Shown here one piece after another: positions 7,453 to 14,705 of a DNA stretch of 22,464 nucleotides; position 1 is the first letter of the stretch, and each line of letters opens with the position of its first letter. The notes under the pieces were generated by a model. It saw only the letters and a program-made list of their open reading frames with translations, did not search any database and had not been told where the DNA came from. The stretch is from JBAZJI01 sp964596325 (GTDB taxonomy: Bacteria; Patescibacteriota; Minisyncoccia; Minisyncoccales; JAGOPM01), in assembly GCA_964596325.1 (NCBI GenBank), contig CAZQSQ010000013.1, forward strand, positions 1-22,464. The letters run 5' to 3'. The translations under genes and the position numbers were made by a program.

Positions 7453-8043
7453 ATGGCTCTAATTAAACAAAATGGATATTTTCGGCATGAGAGTGCGGAA
7501 ATTGGCCCAAAGGCTCAGGTAGGCCAGGGCACAAAAATTTGGCATCAATGTCAGGTAATGGATGGCGCACAGATCGGGGAAAATTGCACTTTAGGACATA
7601 ATATTTTTGTTGCCGCCAAAGCGAGAATTGGCAATAATGTAAAAATTCAAAGCAATACAGATGTTTGGGAAGGGGTAGAGCTTGCTGATTTCGTATTTGT
7701 CGGCCCTTCCGTTGTTTTTACAAATGATCTGAAGCCAAGATCTCGATTCTCTAAAGATAAAAGCTTGTGGCTTAAAACTATCATTAAAGAGGATGCGACA
7801 ATCGGTGCCAACGCGACGGTTGTTTGCGGGCATACAATCGGGCGAGCGGCTTTTATTGGTGCTGGATCGGTTGTTGTTAGCGATATTCCGGATTTTTCAC
7901 TTGCGGTGGGCAGCCCGGCTGAAGTCATCGGTTGGGTTTGTGAATGCGGAGAAAGGATATTCAAGAATAATAAAAAGCAGTGTTCTTGCAATAATTGCGG
8001 GAAGAAATATAAGAAGAACGGTAAGAATGTTTCTCTAATATGA
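7453..8043 (+). CDS. wbpD: UDP-GlcNAc3NA N-acetyltransferase, left-handed beta-helix (WbpD/WlbB-like)
   Basis: The 196-residue protein starts at the ATG at 7453. The frame stays open to a TTG at 7369, but the extra 28 residues are not family-like, whereas MALIKQNGYFRHESAEIG matches WbpD-type starts and gives the normal length of about 190. Hexapeptide repeats (IGPKAQVGQGTKIW, IGENCTLGHN, IGNNVKIQ, IGANATVVCGHTIG) form the left-handed beta-helix. The VFVGPSVVFTNDLKPRS stretch (82-98) is the WbpD/WlbB signature. The C-terminus carries a probable zinc ribbon: C163-x-C165 and C179-x2-C182. The enzyme would acetylate the 3-amino group of UDP-GlcNAc3NA using acetyl-CoA. It overlaps the aminotransferase start by ATGA. 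Confidence 0.86.
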   Translation: MALIKQNGYFRHESAEIGPKAQVGQGTKIWHQCQVMDGAQIGENCTLGHNIFVAAKARIGNNVKIQSNTDVWEGVELADFVFVGPSVVFTNDLKPRSRFSKDKSLWLKTIIKEDATIGANATVVCGHTIGRAAFIGAGSVVVSDIPDFSLAVGSPAEVIGWVCECGERIFKNNKKQCSCNNCGKKYKKNGKNVSLI

Positions 8044-9158
8044 AGTTTTTTGATTTAACTAAACAGAATAGGAAGATTAAAAGTGAAATTGAAAGAACTA
8101 TAAGCAGAGTAGTTGGCTCAGGGGTTTATATTAATGGAGACGAGGTCAAGAAGTTTGAAGATGAGCTAGCAAGCTTTTGTGGTACAAAATATGCTATCTC
8201 TTGCAATTCTGGTACGGATGCACTTTTGCTTTCCTTGAAAGCCTTGGGAATTGGTGTTGGAGATGAAGTAATTACCTCTCCTTTCTCTTTTATTGCCACT
8301 GCCTCGACCATTATTTTAGCCGGGGCAAAGCCGGTCTTTGTCGATATCGATCCCAAAACCCTTAATCTCGATCCTGATCTGATCGAAAAAAGCATCACTA
8401 AAAAAACCAAAGCGATAATTGCGGTTCATATTTTTGGAAGAATGTGTCCTATGGATAGAATTTGCCAGATAGCGCGAAAACATAAATTAAAAATTATTGA
8501 AGATAGCGCCCAATCAATCGGAAGTGCTTATAAGGGAAAAAAATCTGGCGCCTGGGGAGATGTTGGATGTTTTTCTTTTTTCCCGACGAAAAATTTGGGA
8601 TGTTTTGGCGACGGTGGAGCAGTCGTCACCGATCATAAAGAGCTGAATGAGAAAGTAAGGCAATTAAAAAATCACGGATCGGATGCAAAAAACAAATATT
8701 TACATTTAGAAATTGGTACAAATTCTCGGCTAGATGCCATTCAAGCGGCCGTACTTTCAGTTAAATTGAAGTACCTTGGAAGTTATAATTGCGCAAGGCA
8801 GAAAACTGCAGAGGGCTTTAATAAAAGCTTTCGTAATGTAGGCGACCTTATAGTTCCAGAATTTTCGGAAAGCGAACATACATTTCACCAGTATACTATG
8901 CGTACCAAGAACCGTGACGCTTTGATAAGATACTTGTCCGATAAAGGGGTTCCAACCATGGTTTATTATCCTATTCCGCTTCATTTGCAGCCGGCTTTGG
9001 GAAGCTTGGGGTATAAAAAAGGAGATTTTCCTTGTTGCGAACAGGCATGCCAAGAAGTTATCTCTTTGCCAATTTGGCCGGAATTAAGTACGCAAGATAA
9101 AAATTATATTGTTAAATCAGTAATTAATTACTTTGAAGATTACAGTCTTTCTAAATAA
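8040..9158 (+). CDS. wbpE: PLP-dependent sugar 3-aminotransferase (WbpE/WlbC-like, DegT family)
   Basis: The 372-residue DegT/DnrJ/EryC1/StrS aminotransferase has the PLP lysine K184 in SFFPTKNLGCFGDGGAVVT, the Asp that contacts the pyridine nitrogen at D155 (IIEDSAQS), and the SGTDAL phosphate-binding turn (58-63). Length and motif spacing are standard. In the WbpA-B-D-E pathway this enzyme transfers an amino group from glutamate to the 3-keto sugar made by the oxidase, and the 2-oxoglutarate released regenerates the oxidase cofactor. It overlaps the acetyltransferase gene by 4 nt, strongly tying it to that pathway. It could also serve the second Gfo/Idh enzyme encoded 31 nt downstream. Confidence 0.87.
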   Translation: MKFFDLTKQNRKIKSEIERTISRVVGSGVYINGDEVKKFEDELASFCGTKYAISCNSGTDALLLSLKALGIGVGDEVITSPFSFIATASTIILAGAKPVFVDIDPKTLNLDPDLIEKSITKKTKAIIAVHIFGRMCPMDRICQIARKHKLKIIEDSAQSIGSAYKGKKSGAWGDVGCFSFFPTKNLGCFGDGGAVVTDHKELNEKVRQLKNHGSDAKNKYLHLEIGTNSRLDAIQAAVLSVKLKYLGSYNCARQKTAEGFNKSFRNVGDLIVPEFSESEHTFHQYTMRTKNRDALIRYLSDKGVPTMVYYPIPLHLQPALGSLGYKKGDFPCCEQACQEVISLPIWPELSTQDKNYIVKSVINYFEDYSLSK

Positions 9159-9189
9159 TCTTTAAGCATCGGGAAGGCATATAAGAAAT

Positions 9190-10173
9190 ATGACAAAGAA
9201 GAAATTAAAAGTTGCTGTAATTGGCACGGGTAATATGGGCAAGAACCATGTCCGTGTTTTTGGTGAACTTAAAAATTGTAATTTAGTTGCAATTTGCGAT
9301 ATTAATTTTCAAACAATGGAAAAAATATCCAAAGAATTTAATTGCAAAGGATATTTGAATTACAAGGAAATGCTGGCAAAGGAAAAAATTGATGCTGTCT
9401 CTATTGCTGTTCCGACAAAATTACATAAAGAAGTGGCGGTTTATTGCTTAAAAAATAATATTTGTACATTAGTTGAAAAACCAATTGCTTGTACATTAAA
9501 AGAGGCGCAAGAGATTATTTCAACTGAAAATAAAGCAAGGGCGAAATTAACGGTAGGCCATATAGAAAGGTTTAATCCGGCAATTATTAAACTGAGGCAG
9601 ATAATTAGAAGAGGCGAGTTGGGACAAATCATTTCTATTAATACGAAAAGATTAGGGCCTCATATCCCTAAGAAAAGGGATACCGGAGTAATTTTGGATT
9701 TAGCGGTGCACGATATAGATATAATAAATAATTTGTTTAATAGAAATCCGGTAAAAGTTTATGCAAACGCGGGGAGTTTTATATTAAAAGATAAAGAAGA
9801 CTGCGCTGAAATATTTTTAGATTATGGAAAGGCGTCTGGCCATATTCAAGTTAATTGGATAAGCCCTGTTAAAATAAGAGAATTAGAACTAACTGGGACC
9901 AAGGGTTACGCTAAGGTTGATTATATAGCTCAAGAAATCCAGATTTATAAAAGTATTTTTAGCAAAGAGAGAGATGGTTATATGCAGGTTTTATCGCAAC
10001 CCAAAATTTTCAAGCTAAAATATAAGGAACCATTGAAAGAAGAATTAAATAGCTTTATTTTATCTATAATAAAAGGAAAAAATTTTTTAGTCAGTCCCTT
10101 CGACGCTAAAGACACTCTTGGTATCGCTTTAGAAGCACTAAAGAAATCTAAATATGGAGACATTAAAAGATAA
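9190..10173 (+). CDS. Second Gfo/Idh/MocA oxidoreductase, possibly UDP-GlcNAc 3-dehydrogenase
   Basis: The 327-residue protein has the typical Gfo/Idh/MocA fold: VAVIGTGNMGKNHVRVF with the GxGxxG motif at 12-17, the EKPIA motif at 96-100, and the substrate-domain signature DTGVILDLAVHDIDI. The HIERFNP stretch, the RLGPHIPKKRDTGV segment and the HDIDI motif resemble proteins annotated as UDP-N-acetylglucosamine 3-dehydrogenase (GnnA/archaeal type), which prepare C3 for amination. An inositol-dehydrogenase-like or other sugar oxidoreductase role is possible. It starts 31 nt after the aminotransferase and overlaps the next epimerase by 20 nt. No obvious Shine-Dalgarno sequence is seen. It differs clearly from the WbpB-like enzyme at 6556-7359 and is not a recent duplicate. 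Confidence 0.75.
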   Translation: MTKKKLKVAVIGTGNMGKNHVRVFGELKNCNLVAICDINFQTMEKISKEFNCKGYLNYKEMLAKEKIDAVSIAVPTKLHKEVAVYCLKNNICTLVEKPIACTLKEAQEIISTENKARAKLTVGHIERFNPAIIKLRQIIRRGELGQIISINTKRLGPHIPKKRDTGVILDLAVHDIDIINNLFNRNPVKVYANAGSFILKDKEDCAEIFLDYGKASGHIQVNWISPVKIRELELTGTKGYAKVDYIAQEIQIYKSIFSKERDGYMQVLSQPKIFKLKYKEPLKEELNSFILSIIKGKNFLVSPFDAKDTLGIALEALKKSKYGDIKR

Positions 10174-11110
10174 AAAAATATTAGTAATTGGAGGAGCTGG
10201 CTTTATAGGCAGTCATTTGGTTAGAGAGCTTGCAAAAGAGGATTGTAAAATTACTGTAACAGATAATTTATACAGATCTACTACAAAACACATAGATGAT
10301 TTGATTAATAGTGGCAAGGTGATTTTTGTAAAAGGCGATATAAGAGATAGAGAACTAATGGATAAGCTAACTAAAGATACCGATTACGTTTTTCATTTAG
10401 CTGCGGTTTGCATTAATTACAGCACCAAGAATCCAGCAGAATCTTTGGAGATAAATTTGATGGGTTCTAATAATGTTTTCGAATTTTCTGCAAAAAATGG
10501 AGTGAAAAAAGTTATATTCTCATCTTCGGCATCTGTCTATGGAGAGCCAGAGCGTCTTCCTATGAATGAGAATGATAGACTTAATCCAATTACACCTTAC
10601 TGCATAGCAAAATTAGCATCAGAACAATTATTAAATTTTTATTCAAAACAAGGGTTAAAATTTAACATATTAAGATATTTTAATGTTTATGGTTTGAAGC
10701 AGAGCGCTGATGCTTATTATACCTCGGTTATTATTGCCTTCATTAAAAGAATAATTAATAATCAGGCTCCAATGATTTCTGGAGATGGTTCTCAATCTAT
10801 GGATTTTGTAAATGTTAAAGATATTGTGTCTGCTAACATTCTTGCGCTCAAATCAGATGTTGAGAATGAAATATTTAATGTTGGCACTGGTAAATCTACT
10901 ACAATTGCAGAGCTGGCTAATATTTTATTAGAAGGATTAGGTAAGAAAGATTTAAAGCCAGAATTTGACGGGAGAAAGGTTATTGTAAGCCAAAGAAGGG
11001 CAGATATTTCTAAAATTTCTAAAATGCTTGGTTATAAAGTTACTGTAGATACAGAAGCTGGACTTAAAGAAGTCGGAAAAGATATCTTTGATAATCAGCA
11101 AGATTATTAA
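10154..11110 (+). CDS. NAD-dependent sugar epimerase/dehydratase (extended SDR)
   Basis: The 318-residue protein has GGAGFIGSH at 13-21, VFHLAA at 79-84, a catalytic Ser region SSSASVYG (123-130) and the catalytic pair Y149/K153 in TPYCIAK. It belongs to the UDP-sugar 4-epimerase/4,6-dehydratase/decarboxylase group of extended SDRs. The CINYSTKNPAESLEINLMG stretch does not let me choose a substrate. It overlaps the preceding oxidoreductase gene by 20 nt and is followed 2 nt later by another SDR. The DNA is visibly richer in A+T than the first genes of the operon. Confidence 0.82.
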   Translation: METLKDKKILVIGGAGFIGSHLVRELAKEDCKITVTDNLYRSTTKHIDDLINSGKVIFVKGDIRDRELMDKLTKDTDYVFHLAAVCINYSTKNPAESLEINLMGSNNVFEFSAKNGVKKVIFSSSASVYGEPERLPMNENDRLNPITPYCIAKLASEQLLNFYSKQGLKFNILRYFNVYGLKQSADAYYTSVIIAFIKRIINNQAPMISGDGSQSMDFVNVKDIVSANILALKSDVENEIFNVGTGKSTTIAELANILLEGLGKKDLKPEFDGRKVIVSQRRADISKISKMLGYKVTVDTEAGLKEVGKDIFDNQQDY

Positions 11111-11112
11111 TT

Positions 11113-11991
11113 ATGATTAAAAGTATAATTGTTATAGGGGACGATAGCCATTTTGCTCAAAATTTTATAGAAAAATTTGGCAAAAAATATCATATTATCG
11201 GCTTAGGCAATAAAACAGTCTCTTATAACATTGAAAGTTTCGTTCATCATGATTTTGATTTATTGAAAAACTTTCCAGAACAACTACCAAAAGCTGATGC
11301 TATAATACATATAGCCTCAATTACTGATCAATTATTTTGCGAAAGCAATAAAGAAAAATGTCTTGATGCAAATTTTTTGAAAACTTTGGAATTTTGCCAA
11401 TGGGCAAAAGAAAATGGCGTTAAAAAATATATTTATTTTTCTACCGGTTCTGTTTATGATGGTAAAGATAAAAAACTGACCGAGAAAGATGAATGTATTC
11501 CTGCTAATTTTTATGCCCAGACGAAGTATCTTGCAGAAGTGGGAATTTTAGAGTACAAAAAATATTTTGATATAGTGATTTTTAGATTGTTTTCTCCGTA
11601 CGGTCCCAAAACGCACCCGGATAGAATAGTTAACAGGATTATCAAAAGAATAATGGATAATCAAGAAATAGAATTAAACAATGATTCAAACCCTAGATTA
11701 AATCCTTTATACATAGATGATTTGATCCAAGCGATAAATTTAGCGCTAAATAAAACAGTTAATGGTAAGATATTAAATATTGGGGGAAATGATTGTGCAA
11801 ATATAGAAGAAATATCAAAGATGGTAGGATTAATTTCAAAGAATGAGCCGATATTTAGAAGAAATAACAAGAATGCTGGAAATTTTTATTGTTCCAATGA
11901 GAGGATAAAAAAGATTTTAGGTTTTGTTCCAAAAACTTCCTTATTTGATGGCATTAAAAAAACAATTAATTCTTATAAAAGTAATTATTAA
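11113..11991 (+). CDS. Atypical SDR-family sugar-modifying protein
   Basis: The 292-residue protein keeps the extended-SDR layout: the central FSTGSVYDG strand (109-117), the catalytic pair Y134/K138 in FYAQTKYLAE, an IFRLFSPYGP segment and the NPLYIDDLIQAI segment. The N-terminal cofactor motif is unusual. Where relatives have GxxGxxG, this protein reads VIGDDSHFAQNF, so the second and third glycines are Ser12 and Ala15. NAD(P) binding may be altered, but the catalytic Tyr/Lys are intact. RmlD-like reductase and epimerase functions are both possible. It starts 2 nt after the previous stop and ends 7 nt before the methyltransferase, within the same operon. Confidence 0.72.
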   Translation: MIKSIIVIGDDSHFAQNFIEKFGKKYHIIGLGNKTVSYNIESFVHHDFDLLKNFPEQLPKADAIIHIASITDQLFCESNKEKCLDANFLKTLEFCQWAKENGVKKYIYFSTGSVYDGKDKKLTEKDECIPANFYAQTKYLAEVGILEYKKYFDIVIFRLFSPYGPKTHPDRIVNRIIKRIMDNQEIELNNDSNPRLNPLYIDDLIQAINLALNKTVNGKILNIGGNDCANIEEISKMVGLISKNEPIFRRNNKNAGNFYCSNERIKKILGFVPKTSLFDGIKKTINSYKSNY

Positions 11992-11998
11992 TATATAA

Positions 11999-12757
11999 AT
12001 GTATATGAATGAAAAAACTGAATACGATAATATAAATATTATAGGAAATAATTGGGAAGATGATTATAATGATTCTGTAAAAGTTTTTAATCAATACGAC
12101 AAAGAATCAAGAGAAAGGATCGCCTCAAAATTCTTGGCTGATGCGGCCAAAAAGGAAAGGATTTTGGATTTGGGGTGTTCTTTTGGCGCTTGGTGTCCAT
12201 CATTACAAGCATTAGGATTTTCTAATATCGTAGGAATAGATATATCAAAAGAAAGGTTGAAGATTGCGGCAAAAAGGGGATACACGGAAGTGTTGGTTGC
12301 GAATGGAGCTAACCTTCCCTTTCAAGCAGAAAGTTTTGGAACAATAATATGCATCGATGTATTAGTGCATGTCATGCAAAGAGAAGACTGGAAGAGAATT
12401 TTCAAAGAAGCGCATAGAGTATTAAAACAGGGAGGCTATTTTGTTTTTAGTATAGTTAATGAAAAAGGGAATAATATTAATAATTTTATCCGTTTGCCTG
12501 TGAAATTATTAAAAATGATGATTGGAAAAAAAGAAGCGGAAATAGATTATTGTACTTTTTCAACAATTGCAGAAATTAGCGCATTAATGAAGGATGCGGG
12601 ATTTGCAATAGAAGATATAGAGGGCCAAAGATTTAGTTACCCAGACAAATTAATATATTTCCCTAGCGTCTTGCATTTTTTAGATAAACTTTTTGGCCGA
12701 ACTTTTCTTAAAGATTATGCCAGGGTTTTATTTTTTAAGACGCGAAAAATTTCGTAA
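11999..12757 (+). CDS. Class I SAM-dependent methyltransferase
   Basis: The 252-residue protein has motif I ILDLGCSFGAW (55-65), motif II-like NIVGIDISKERLKIA, and a motif III region with TIICIDVLVHV, followed by RVLKQGGYFVFSI. This is the Methyltransf_11 arrangement. In this setting it probably methylates a sugar, or the end of the growing glycan, on oxygen or nitrogen; the acceptor is not deducible. The reading frame begins ATG TAT ATG, so translation may start at 11999 or 12005. It is the last gene of the plus-strand run, and its final 30 nt overlap the end of the opposing FemAB-like gene. No convincing intrinsic terminator follows. Confidence 0.82.
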   Translation: MYMNEKTEYDNINIIGNNWEDDYNDSVKVFNQYDKESRERIASKFLADAAKKERILDLGCSFGAWCPSLQALGFSNIVGIDISKERLKIAAKRGYTEVLVANGANLPFQAESFGTIICIDVLVHVMQREDWKRIFKEAHRVLKQGGYFVFSIVNEKGNNINNFIRLPVKLLKMMIGKKEAEIDYCTFSTIAEISALMKDAGFAIEDIEGQRFSYPDKLIYFPSVLHFLDKLFGRTFLKDYARVLFFKTRKIS

Positions 12758-13645
12758 TAGAAAATTTATAGCTCTATAAAAAATGTTTTTATCGTTGGCG
12801 ATTTCTTGATGACAAATTTTTTGTAGTTCTCCTCCCCATTTTGCTTTATATCGAAAAATATTATATTCTTTTGATCCTTGTTCTGCGCTAGGATTAACTC
12901 CAGCTAAATCGTAAAAATTCATTTGGTTTTTATTGCCCCATTCTATAATATTGAATTTTAAAAAATCGTTATCTGGCAGTTTTCGCGATTCAGAATAATC
13001 GGAGCGTGCCGAAGCGACTTCAATGAATATTTTTTCCTCCGGATTTATTATTATTCCCATTCCGGATAATAAATTTTTGTCTTTATCTCTACACAAAAAG
13101 ACTTCATAGCAGGAATCCTCTTGATTTTGCGAATGCATAGTTCTCCACATCGCTAAAGCAGAATTAAGGCTTTCCGTCCCAAATCCGCGTTTGTCCCGGA
13201 AAGTTTTTAATAGATTGTAATAATCCTGATAGTCTTTTTCGTCTCTGGCTAAGGAAACATACAATCCTAGTCCCTGTGCTTTTTTTATTTGTTTTTGTAG
13301 GGAATAATCAAATGATTTGAAGATGTCCTGCAAATTTTTGTGTAAATTAATAATAAATGTAAAAGAAGTAGGACAGTTTCTCATCTCTTTAAATGTTGAC
13401 CCATAGATCCTGAAAAATTTTTTATTTTTCAAAAGTTCCAATTCACTTTCTGGAAGTTCTGATAAATCTTTTTGGATATAAAAACAGGGCAATATTTTTT
13501 CTAATAAACTAACTATTAATTTATTTTCAAAAAATGAATTATGCTTAAACGCTCCTTTTAAGGCATAATTTATTCCGCTTTCCTGATATCCTCGACTTTT
13601 ATAAAAATCGAGGAATTTTTTTGTTTTATAATAGTTATAAAACAT
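12728..13645 (-). CDS. FemAB-like aminoacyl/acyl transferase (GNAT fold)
   Basis: The 305-residue protein has the features of the FemAB / BioF2-like group. The segment INLHKNLQDIFKSFDYSLQ is followed by KQIKKAQGLGLYVSLA (the R/K-x-I-x-x-A signature), then YYNLLKTFRDKRGFG. The C-terminal FYDLAGVNPSAEQGSKEYNI with FRYKAKWGGEL is the FemX-type 'YDLxGv ... GiyrFKxxfGg' ending. Characterised relatives add amino acids from aminoacyl-tRNA to the peptidoglycan stem peptide. Related proteins in sugar clusters are thought to acylate sugars. It is the last gene of the minus-strand run and starts inside the GT4 gene before it (11-nt overlap), so it belongs to this operon. The N-terminal ~110 residues are poorly conserved. 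It ends tail-to-tail with the methyltransferase gene. Confidence 0.72.
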   Translation of the reverse strand: MFYNYYKTKKFLDFYKSRGYQESGINYALKGAFKHNSFFENKLIVSLLEKILPCFYIQKDLSELPESELELLKNKKFFRIYGSTFKEMRNCPTSFTFIINLHKNLQDIFKSFDYSLQKQIKKAQGLGLYVSLARDEKDYQDYYNLLKTFRDKRGFGTESLNSALAMWRTMHSQNQEDSCYEVFLCRDKDKNLLSGMGIIINPEEKIFIEVASARSDYSESRKLPDNDFLKFNIIEWGNKNQMNFYDLAGVNPSAEQGSKEYNIFRYKAKWGGELQKICHQEIANDKNIFYRAINFLLRNFSRLKK

Positions 13646-14705
13646 TGTTTATTTTTTTGCCGATTGCCTGAATGGAATGATATTTTTTTATCCAAGCAAA
13701 AGATATTTTTCCAACAATTTTTAATTCGTTTTGATTGTTGATATATTTTTTTATAACATCAGCAATTTCTTGGCTGGTTTGGCATATTAATCCCGGGAAC
13801 GCCTCATTATTATAATATTTTGCATAATCATTATCAAAATATATCATTACGGGCTTTTTACAACACATTGCTTCGGCAGTGACTAATCCGAACGATCCTA
13901 TTTGAAATTGATCTGCTACAATATCTGCCTGATAGTATTGCTTGAATATTTCTTCCTTATTTTTAATTGGCTGGAAAACCGTTATATTTTTTTGATATTT
14001 TTTTATAAAATCAAGCATTATGTTTTTGTCTTTTTTCTCCATAGCATCATTGTTTGTATGATCTACGAGTTGCAGATTAAAGTCAAAACCTTGGTTAAAT
14101 AAAGCGGTACAAGCATTAATAAATTTATCCATTCCTTTCAATCTTGTACTCCAAGCAGTTGGCCAGAAAACTGTTAATTTTTCATTTTGTTTTTGATTGG
14201 CCTCTAAATAGTTAAACTTATCTATTTCCATTGGATAGGGAAGAAATGTTGATTTACTTTCAAGATTTAACTTCTTTATAGCAGATTGATGGTCGGGATT
14301 AAGATAAAACAAGTGTTTAGTTTTTTGATAAGCTTTTTTTAATAGAAAATTATAAATACCATTTTGAAAAACAAACTCTCTTAAATCAGAACCCGTAGCA
14401 ATTGATATAAAGTCTTTATTAAAAAATTGGATATAAGCGGGGGATAAAGTTATTGCTATCACTCTATCATATTGGGAAAATATATTTCTTCCCACAAAAA
14501 ATGCAGAAATTTGGTTACTAGTATCGTAAATTTTTACCCAACTCGGATGGCTATAGTTTTGCTCATAATTAGCAGGATCTTGAGTTGATGGGATATTATT
14601 ATTTTTGCAAGTAATAAATAAATCAACCTGATGCCCCAATTCGCGCAAAGCCTTTGTAATCATATATCCATTTTGGCCTAAATTGCCCACTACGGCGATT
14701 TTCAT
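13635..14705 (-). CDS. GT-B glycosyltransferase (GT4-like)
   Basis: The 356-residue protein begins MKIAVVGNLGQNGYMITKAL, the Gly-rich acceptor-side loop of GT-B enzymes. It has a donor-domain start TVFWPTAWSTRLKGMDKFI (the 'R..KG.D' pattern) near 178-196 and the C-terminal nucleotide-binding region QIGSFGLVTAEAMCCKKPVM. In the EX7E donor motif the second Glu is E278, but the position of the first Glu is Gly270. It is a cytoplasmic or membrane-associated sugar transferase with unknown donor. It is coupled to the upstream fusion gene by a 4-nt overlap (14702-14705) and overlaps the FemAB-like gene by 11 nt. Confidence 0.78.
   Translation of the reverse strand: MKIAVVGNLGQNGYMITKALRELGHQVDLFITCKNNNIPSTQDPANYEQNYSHPSWVKIYDTSNQISAFFVGRNIFSQYDRVIAITLSPAYIQFFNKDFISIATGSDLREFVFQNGIYNFLLKKAYQKTKHLFYLNPDHQSAIKKLNLESKSTFLPYPMEIDKFNYLEANQKQNEKLTVFWPTAWSTRLKGMDKFINACTALFNQGFDFNLQLVDHTNNDAMEKKDKNIMLDFIKKYQKNITVFQPIKNKEEIFKQYYQADIVADQFQIGSFGLVTAEAMCCKKPVMIYFDNDYAKYYNNEAFPGLICQTSQEIADVIKKYINNQNELKIVGKISFAWIKKYHSIQAIGKKINNVL

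Noticed and set aside
12765..12780. Inverted repeat TTTATAG-CT-CTATAAA as terminator of the plus operon
   Set aside because: The 7-bp stem is almost all A-T, the T-run begins only after an intervening AAAATG, and it lies inside the FemAB-like coding sequence.
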